From Apostichopus japonicus (lineage: Eukaryota > Echinodermata > Holothuroidea > Aspidochirotida > Stichopodidae): 64,000 nucleotides of DNA. The translations under genes were made by a program, and so were the position numbers. The DNA lies in the NCBI RefSeq assembly GCF_037975245.1, contig NC_092574.1:4768713-4832712 (forward strand), written 5' to 3'. Under the pieces are notes generated by a model. That model saw only the letters and a list, made by a program, of their open reading frames with translations. It did no database searches and was not told the DNA's origin. This document shows, piece after piece, positions 25,808 through 38,800 of this stretch. Positions within the stretch are counted from its first letter, which is position 1. Each line of letters begins with the position of its first letter.

Positions 25808-26187
25808 CAGTGGCGTAGGGAGGTACTTTTGAGTGGGGGGGGGGGGCTGAAGACTGATGGCCGGACTGGGGGAGGGGTCTAAGGGGAGGGGGTGTCCCCC
25901 TCCCCTTTGGATTTTTTTTGCATTTCCAGGTGGCCTCAGATGCAATTTGGTGCAATAAAGCACACTTCAACACTCACTCCATTTTGTAAAGAATTTTGCA
26001 TTTTCACCTGGCCTTAGATGCAATTTGGTGCTCCAAATGAGATTTTTTTCTCATTTGGAAATGAAAAAGGGGTTTTCTGACTTGCGGAGCGGGGGGGGGG
26101 GCGGAATGATACTTCCGCCCCCCCATATTTTTCACTGGGGGGGGGGGGGGGCTGGCGCCCCCCAGCCCCCCGGTTCCTACGCCCTTG
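25808..26187. mobile_element. 380-bp hAT-like element with 8-bp TSD
   Basis: It begins CAGTGGCGTAGGGA and ends TTCCTACGCCCTTG, imperfect inverted termini. It is flanked by GTTTCAAG on both sides (25800-25807 and 26188-26195). Several G-runs lie inside it (about 25837, 26088 and 26137). An internal phrase, TTAGATGCAATTTGGTG or close to it, is repeated. There is no ORF. Confidence 0.85.
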
Positions 26188-26381
26188 GTTTCAAGTGAAG
26201 ACACTTGAAGTGTTTATGACAGTTTAATATGTAATTGTATTGTAATGTGTGTTTTAAAAACTGATCATATTAAAACCGATCATGAGATTAACCCCTAGTT
26301 TAGCTCAGCACTACGAAGGCTCAGCACTAACAAGTAGTACTTCTTTAGTTGAGATATTAAGTTATCCATTTTATCTTGTAA

Positions 26382-29571
<3,190 letters not shown>

Positions 29572-29599
29572 GTTGTACATCCCTTAACTTGTTGCAATC

Positions 29600-29879
29600 A
29601 TGGAAACAACAAAGGATGGTGAGATTTTCAAAGCTCCGAATCATGCAGAAAGAACGTTAGGAAAAATCCAGACATATTTACAGAAACAGTTGCTAATTGA
29701 TGTGATATTGAGAGCTGGGAATGTGCGAATTGAATCTCACAGAGTCATTCTCAGCGCAGTCTCAGACTACTTTGCGGCCATGTTCACAAGCAATGTACAA
29801 GAGGCCAATGAGATGGAAGTCGTTCTCCATGGTATTGATCCCCAATCGCTGAGAGATTGCATACAGTACATTTATACAG
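29600..29879 (+). CDS. KLHL5: Kelch-like coding exon 1 (start Met, most of BTB)
   Basis: The exon proper opens at 29572 after ATTACAG. Coding begins at the ATG in context CAATCATGG and runs to CAG|GTAGGT (donor at 29880), phase 1. It encodes residues 1-93, ending IQYIYT. Its last ~30 nt and donor are tandemly repeated in the following intron. Confidence 0.93.
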
Positions 29880-32800
29880 GTAGGTCATGTTGCCATTCAT
29901 GTATCTTAATCTCTCTAGCTGGTGTAAAGTTCTTGTTAATCCCTGACCTTAACTCAATCACTGAGAGATTGCAGACAGTACATTTATACAGGTAGGTCAT
30001 GTTGCCATTCATGTATCTTAATCTCTCTAGCTAGTGTAGAGTTTGGTTTAACCCCTGACCTTAACCCAATCACTGAGAGATTGCATACAGTACATTTATA
30101 CAGGTAGGTCATGTTGCCATTCATGTATCTTAATCTCTCTAGCTAGTGTAGAGTTTGGTTTAACCCCTAACCTTAACCCAATCACTGAGAGATTGCAAAC
30201 AGTACATTTATACAGGAAGGTCATGTTGCCATTCATGTACCTTAATCTCACTAGCTTGAGTAGAGTTTGGTTTAACCCCTAACCTTAACCCAATCACTGA
30301 GAGATTGCAGACTGTACATTTATACAGGTAGGTCATGTTGCCATTCATGTATCTTGATCTGCTCGAGTAGAGTTCAACCTAACCATCAGTATAATGGGGA
30401 ACTGCAAAAAGTAAGGGCTGTCTTTGTTATGTAAGTACTGAAAATGAGTGATGGTTCTGTAACAAATGTTTATTCAAGGCTTTAAGAGTAGCCTTGTCAT
30501 TTTTAAATAAGAGGCAGAAATATTGCATCTGGATACATGGTAAAGTATGTTATGATGCTGTATCACTACAGTGCATTACAACTTACTCCAAGGAAGAATG
30601 AAAGTTATAAATATACTTTACATTTAAAAACAAAATATTGCTGGTATAAAATGGGATGCCTGGCAGAATTGTTACTCAGGAGACCTCAACCAGGGCAACT
30701 TCCATTTTCTTACTTTTTTGGGAAGTTACTCCCAGTAGGCCTGGTTCATTGTAAAATTGAGAACATAGGCAAAAATTAATTAAATTCTGAAGAAGAAAAT
30801 ATTGGGGTAGTACTTATTTACACTATGGTATAAAGGAAAATGAATTTAATCACAGTTCAGTCTTCTTAAGGGAGTCAAATTACAAATATGATATATGAAA
30901 GCAAAACTCCTAAAGTAAAATAACAAATAAAGTAATGTTGGTCGACAAAAATATATATTTGACGGGAAAATGTCTCAATGACACTCTGAATCCTGTGAGG
31001 CACTCACTAGGGTGTTCTTGGTAACTTCTCCGCACCAGGTATGATAATCTCTGGAAAAAGGTTCCAGATCTTGAAAATTAACACAACATTTAATAGTTGC
31101 AAAAAGTAACAGCTCTGTTCATCCTCCAGAATAATTCAAAGGATCAATATGGCAAAAAGAATGATATAACAATTGATATGACTGGTTATAAAATGTCAGG
31201 GCTGGATAGGTTAGCTATTATAATTTTTCATTTAGAAGTTCCGCCAAGGGTTGGGACCATGTAAGAAATGAAGGTATGATAAGGGCAAATAGGTAACTTC
31301 AGGAATAGAATATAGTTCACTCTCAATCCATTTCTGATGAATATAATAGTCTGTAGCTCTTCCAGTGTCATAACAATCATCTTTCTGTAGAAATATTATT
31401 CTACTTCCGTCCATCTCTATTGAAATATTCTATACACAAATCTTTCCTCTCTATTCAGATCTATTCTTTACTTTGTACCTTATTACTTTTGTTTTATTTT
31501 TTTTTTATGTAGAATGCAATATTAGATAAACTAGTCTTTGTACAAGAGGTAATCCTTTATTTGTGTTTTTTTTATCCTCTCAAGGGATGATAACGCTCTC
31601 CGAAAGCACGGTGGAGAAATTATTAGCGACCGCAAGTATTCTGCAACTGTCCGAAGTGGTAATGGCTTGTTGTACGTACCTCGTGAAGCAGCTACATCCT
31701 TCAAATTGTCTAGGGATTCGGTCCTTCGCAGATCAGCAAGGTTGCCTTGATTTACTGAGAGCTGCCCATACCTATACAATGGTGAGTATGACCTGATTCC
31801 TGGGAGGTGCCCATACCTATACCATGGTGAGAATGACCTGATCCCTGGGAGCTGCCCATACCTATACCATGGTGAGTATGACCTGATTCCCTGGGAGGTG
31901 CCCATACCTAATACATGGTGAGAATGACCTGATTCCCGGAGGTGCCCATACCTATACCATGGTGAGTATGACCTGATTCCTGGGAGGTGCCCGTACCTAT
32001 ACCATGGTGAGTATGACCTGGTTCCCTGGGAGGTGCCCCCCCCCCTATACCATGGTGAGTATGACCTGATTCCCTGGGAGCTGCCCATACCTATACCATG
32101 GTGAGTATGACCTGATTCCTGGGAGGTGCCCATACCTAACCATGGTGAGTATGACCTGATTCCCTGGGAGCTGCCCATACCTATACCATGGTGAGTATGA
32201 CCTGATTCCCTGGGAGCTGCCCATACCTATACCATGGTGAGTATGACCTGATTCCCTGGGAGGTGCCCATACCTATACCATGGTGAGTATGACCTGATTC
32301 CCTGGGAGCTGCCCGTACCTATACCATGGTGAGTATGACCTGGTTCCCTGGGAGGTGCCCCCCCCCCTATACCATGGTGAGTATGACCTGATTCCCTGGG
32401 AGCTGCCCATACCTATACCATGGTGAGTATGACCTGATTCCTGGGAGGTGCCCATACCTAACCATGGTGAGTATGACCTGATTCCCTGGGAGCTGCCCAT
32501 ACCTATACCATGGTGAGTATGACCTGATTCCCTGGGAGCTGCCCATACCTATACCATGGTGAGTATGACCTGATTCCCTGGGAGGTGCCCATACCTATAC
32601 CATGGTGAGTATGACCTGATTCCCTGGGAGCTGCCCATACCTATACCATGGTGAGTATGACCTGATTCCCTGGGAGCTGCCCATACCTATACCATGGTGA
32701 GTATGACCTGATTCTGTACATAAAAAGTAGCTGGTGCCTATAGTGATATTTGCAACTATGAATGTAACCAGTGTTGTTTTAAAATCATTTCTTTTACAGG

Positions 32801-35800
32801 AACACTTTGTGATGGTAACTCAAAACCAGGAGTTTCTCATGCTGCATTCTGATGATGTTCGCCACCTCTTAGCTAGTGATGATTTGAACGTGCCCAGTGA
32901 AGAGACAGTGTACCATGCCCTCCTAGCGTGGGCCAAGAATGACCTCGTCCACAGAAAGAAGGACCTATCTCAACTTTTAGCTGAGATTCGTCTCCCGCTT
33001 CTCTCCCCTCAGGTAGAGCATGCTGGGAATAAATTCCTAACTTCTCATTCAAATTTAACCTCAATTCTGTTTACATAGGACTTCTAGGTTAAAGGCATTG
33101 AAGACGCGTGCAAAAAGAAACGTCTCATGCCGGTAATCTGACCTAGTTTCGAATGAGGTGTAACAGAAGTGTTAGACGCCACCATGGATCCCAGAAAATA
33201 CACACACAGCTTGCTACTGTCGGTAATTAGACACTAGTGCACAGTCAATACATGCAGCTAGGGTCAATACCCACAACACAGTGTACACATAGCAGCGATG
33301 GACATCTCAGGTCTAGATAAACGATAACAAGGTATCAGGTTTCATTACTGTCTGCATTTTTTAGCGACAAGAAGAAAACTTCACTTGGAACGCAAAGTTA
33401 ACTTTTCAGATGGCGGCACGCGGTTTGGGGCGAGTCTTCAATGCCTTAAAGCGTTGATTGCTTGCTGAAAGCAAGAGGTGCCTGAACGATGCTGTGTGTG
33501 CACATGTTCATACCTGATGTGTGGGTGGGGCTATGTGAGTGCAAAAAAGTTTTGATTATTGTGCCAGGTGAGAGTCAAGTTAACTATTGATTTATCCATG
33601 AAAAGCAACGGTGAGAAGTACACATTGGTAAAATTCTACTTGTTTTTGTTCCACGGTAGTGCAAGAATTAGGGATCACTTGAGTTCACAAATAAACAGTA
33701 CTTACCTGAAAATATTCTGTCCAGTGTTACATTAAATGTTCTAATGTTAAATGTGACCACACATCACAAAGCCTTTCACCTTTCTAGTTAAAGATGTAGT
33801 ACTTGTGGTTTAGTTTGTTTACGTGTCACTCATAAATTATTTTTTGGTTTTTACCTTCTTTTTGTCTTTATTGCAGTTTTTAAGTGATACTGTTGATAGT
33901 GAAAGTCTTATAAAAGAGAATACCCGTTGCCAAAGACTGGTTATGGAAGCGATGAAGTACCATCTTTTACCGGAACGCCGGCCACAGCTCCAAAATACTC
34001 GCACCAAGCCTAGAAAGTCTACAGTGGGTGATCTCTTTATAGTCGGTGGCATGGATAATCCGAAAGGTAAATAATAGCAATAAAGAAAAAACATACGTAG
34101 GGATTTACTAAATTTTCTTTGAGGCATGTTTGCCCAATGAGATTGTTAGATGTAAAATTTTGTTTCTTTGTTAGGGACACAAAAAAAAGCAATTTAGTAA
34201 GGTTGTCGGGTATTGTTATTGAACCACTATCTTTAAAAGGAAAATTACCTGCATTTTGAACATTGTAAGTAATTTAGATCCTCCTGGAAGCAGGAACTCG
34301 CGAAGAAGCCTCATAGGCTTATGAAAGCCGCAAGCTGAGCAAAGTCAGTTTCTTACATTTAACGTTCATTATTATGAATTGTCCATTGTCAACAACTCTG
34401 TAACTGGACGACATACATTAAACTTGGAGTAACTCGAACTAGGGACCTTATGATTAAAAGGCACCGGCGTTAACCACTGAGCTAACACTCCTAACATTTT
34501 GCATCACTATGCAAGTGATTCAGAAATACTTTTACTATTCTCCATAGCAACCATGGTTAGATTATTTTGTCATGTGGTTGTGTTTTGTATGAACTGTTTC
34601 TACTCTAGGAGCTATAGGTAATATTGCTATTCAACATAGCAATCATGGCTAGATTATTTTGTTATTATGTATTTGTGTTTCTACTGTAGGGGCTATAGGT
34701 CATACTATTAACCATAGCAATCATGGCTAGATTATTTTGTCATTATGTGTTTGTGTTCTACTGTAGGAGCTATAGGTAATGCTATTCACCATAGCAATCA
34801 TGGTTAGATTATTTTGTTATAATATGTTTGTGTTTCTACTGTAGGAGCTATAGGTCATGCTATTCACCATAGCAATCATGGCTAGATTATTTTGTCATTA
34901 TGTGTTTGTGTTTCTACTGTAGGAGCTATAGGTCATGCTATTCACCATAGCAATCATGGCTAGATTATTTTGTTATTATGTGTTTGTGTTTCTACTGTAG
35001 GAGCTATAGGTCATGCTATTCACCATAGCAATCATGGCTAGATTATTTTGTTATTATGTGTTTGTGTTTCTACTATAGTCCTACAGGTCATTCTATTCAC
35101 CATAGCAATCATGGCTAAATTATTTTGTTATGATGTGTTTGTGTTTCTACTGTAGGAGCTATAGGTCATGCACTTATTAGCCTGTTACAGATTATTAGGA
35201 GATTATTCTCAACCGGTTTGGATTTTCTTTGATTGAATTGTATCTCGTAATGTTTGAGAAGCATCTGTTAGTTTCCTTCATCACCAAGTTGGAATTATGA
35301 CATTTTTGTTGAAATCCAGTTTTCCATGTATCATATGCCATCATGGCATTCCCTCTGCCTAATATATATATATAAAAACATATCTCCGTAACTGTTTGAA
35401 ACAGGTGCCACTGTAGTGGAAAGATTTGACCTGAGGACAAGTTCATGGTCGAGTGTCACCCATATGAAGAGCCGTAGGTTACAGTTTGGAGCTGTAGCCA
35501 TCGAAGGGAGAATCTTGCTGGTCGGAGGCCGAGACGGATTGAAAACTCTGAATAGTGTCGAGAGCTTCCATCCCAAGACTAAAACATGGAGTATGCTTCC
35601 ACCCATGAATACACACAGACATGGGCTTGGTACGTGAGGCATTCAAGAATTTGAATCTAATTTTTCTAACTTGAAATTTCAAGTCTTGTTGCCATGACTT
35701 GCTTTGATCTCTCATCACAACGAATACATTATGCTAATTCCGTGTACAAGTGTCACAAGTGAATTAAGTTATGTTTCAAGCAAATATAAACTCCCTGCAG

Positions 35801-38800
35801 CCTTCATCTGCAGCATATTTTAGCATTTAACCTCCAAGCATACTTTACATGTAAAACTCCATCTTTTGTGGGATAGAGAATGGTCTTTGTTGGGCAGTGT
35901 AGGGTAACACAAAATTTGTCAAAGGTCACAAAACAAATTAATGTTGTTGCAAGGGGTAGCACTATTTTCTATTTTTGCATCCAAGGTCTATATACTATAC
36001 AATAATAGACCCCACACAAATGAAATAGGAATATGGTCCACATCTTCAGTAAACACACCACCCCATAGAAAATCTTGGGCGTGGCCTGTTATGTAGAACC
36101 AGGAACTCCTGGGCAGTAGTTTGAAGTTTGTTGACATGGTGTTCATTCTCCTCACCCCTCACCACCCCCCCCCTCTCCAAAGAAAAGCCCAGAAAGAAAT
36201 ATGTTATGATGATAAGGATAGCTGTCTATTTATTTGTCTTTGTAATGAATAAACAGCCAAACTTGATGAAGTATATATGTTGTGCCTGTTGTAGGTGTTG
36301 CAGTATTAGAAGGTCCCGTATATGCTGTTGGAGGCCATGATGGCTGGAGTTACCTAGCAACCGTGGAACGTTATGACCCTATCAATCAACAGTGGGACTT
36401 TGTGCCACAGATGTCTTCTCCCAGAAGTACCATGGGTGTTGCTGTTTTGCAAAACAAGTTTGTTAAAAATTTTGGTAGCATTTATTCACTGGATAGATAG
36501 GATGGTTTTTTCCAGTAATTTAAGCTTTCTAACTTTAGCCTTTGATTCATTTAAGAATATCCCTGATTTGATAAAGACATGTCTATTTTGATAACCATAT
36601 TGCATTCCATGAAGAATGCTGGAGGTTAGTTGGAAAATCAATAGGCAAACTTGTAGTGTGCTGAGTTAAAGGACAATATCCACAAAAGTACAAGAACAAG
36701 TAGAAATCCATGAATGAAAGTACAGGATGGTCATGTTTACTAAGTATATATACGTACAAACTTATTAGCATGATGCGAATACAGAAATATGTGCACAGGT
36801 AAGCTTGCATTTCGTACCATGTAACCATGCAGTTGGCTTTTTTCATTCATGTGCATGGAAATGAAATCTTTACAGAGCAACTCTTAAATTTGATATACAA
36901 AGATAATATCTTAATAACATGACTAAGAATTAGTGGACACTCATATAGTCCAGTAATTGTAGCCCTGAATATAGTTAACATTCAAATATATTCTGCGACT
37001 CAATCAAAACTGACACTATGACCAAGAATGTTTTGATTTCATTCTGCTCTCTCTCTTTTCTTAATTACTAAAGACTGTATGCTGTAGGTGGCAGGGATGG
37101 TAGTGCTTGCCTCAGGACCGTGGAGCTCTATGACCCACACATCAATCGTTGGTCCCTGTGTGCTCCCATGTCCAAGAGAAGAGGAGGACTGGGTGTGATA
37201 GCGTGCGGGGGTTGTCTCTATGCTATCGGAGGACACGACACTCCTGCTAGTCAGGAAGCATCCCGGCAACTCAGTAGTGTTGAAAGGTATGTCAGTTAGC
37301 TGTCTTCCCTTTCACCTCAATGCGTCTGTTGTGTCTATTACAATGTGTCTATTACAGTGTGTCTATTACAATGTGTCTATTGTGTCTATTACAATGTGTC
37401 TATTACAGTGTGTCTATTACAATGTGTCTATTACAGTGTGTCTATTACAATGTGTCTATTGTTTCTATTACAATGTGTCTATTGTGTCTATTACAATGTG
37501 TCTATTACAGTGTGTCTATTACAGTGTGTCTATTGCAATGTGTCTATTACAGTGTGTCTATTACAATGTGTCTATTACAGTGTGTCTATTACAATGTGTC
37601 TATTACAGTGTGTCTATTACAATGTGTCTATTGTGTCTATTACAGTGTGTCTATTAGAGTGTGTCTATTACAATGTGTCTATTGTGTCTATTACAATGTG
37701 TCTATTACAGTGTGTCTATTACAATGTGTCTATTACAGTGTGTCTATTACAATGTGTCTATTGTGTCTATTACAGTGTGTCTATTGTGTCTATTACAGTG
37801 TGTCTATTAGAGTGTGTCTATTACAATGTGTCTATTGTTTCTATTACAATGTGTCTATTACAGTGTGTCTATTACAATGTGTCTATTGTGTCTATTACAA
37901 TGTGTCTATTACAATTACAATGTGTCTATTACAATGTGTCTATTACAGCAAGTTGTTGTGCCAGTATTCTGCATATACATACATTCCTTTGCTTGAGTGT
38001 GGGTGCACCTTTGTGTATATTGTACTGCTAGTGAGCATGATAGGTTTATAAATAGGGCCTTAAAATCCATGACATAGGTGTTGACTACACCGAAAATCAG
38101 TGATTGGCGAACCTGGAGATCTATGTAACGTACCATGGAAATTTATGTGAATCTTAGACATTTCTTCTTTCTTAGTCAGTAAACATTCTTAGGCAGAATG
38201 TAGCCTATAGCTAGGAGCTACTGTCACACATGAATGTTTACAGTGCTGAAATACTCCTAATAAACAATGACCATTAGCTATATAGTTAATCACTATTATG
38301 TTTGGCCAAACAGTCTGACCATTTCTAACAGTTCTCTGATGGCTCACCTAAAAAAAGTGAGAAACAAAACACATTTTAGGAACATTTAGTCAGGTCAATA
38401 TGTTTTCAAATCAGGCTCATATAACTTTTTGATCAAATTTTCAGTTCTCTGTGTACTTTCATAAGAGTCTTGATGATAATTTGGTAAAAGCCAATTTTTA
38501 CTTATTGAGTTTTTATGTGAACAACAGAATAGGCATTGACATTTAAGCCATTCCCAGAGCATTTCCACATCATGATATTATGAAGTTTTATGTTGACTCG
38601 TAGAAGTTGCAAGAGACTGCAGTATAAAGAGGGTGCTTTAACATTTCTGTCAAAAACAGTTTAGTTTCTCAATTCTATCTGAATTGGACAACAGATTTAA
38701 CTTGTCAGAGACATTAGACTGGCCCTGCTCTGCTCTGAAGGATTCAAGAGTCTAATTATGATGTTCAAAGTCTGACCCTGCGGATTAGTTTTCTGATCAC

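Noticed and set aside
16211-26187. An autonomous transposase gene among the elements
   Set aside because: No frame in any of the delimited elements is long enough or resembles a transposase.
31531-32500. Minus-strand open frames of up to 215 codons with repeated [10 protein letters not shown]-like peptides
   Set aside because: They are translations of the ~46-bp minisatellite, opposite to the real Kelch-like gene, with no independent coding signal.
34426-34491. A functional tRNA-Lys gene
   Set aside because: The D and anticodon stems do not pair properly and it continues into a SINE body.
37220-38051. Three overlapping plus-strand frames of 145-243 codons rich in Cys, Tyr and Val
   Set aside because: They are produced by the 14-bp TGTGTCTATTACA array, which is open in several frames at once.
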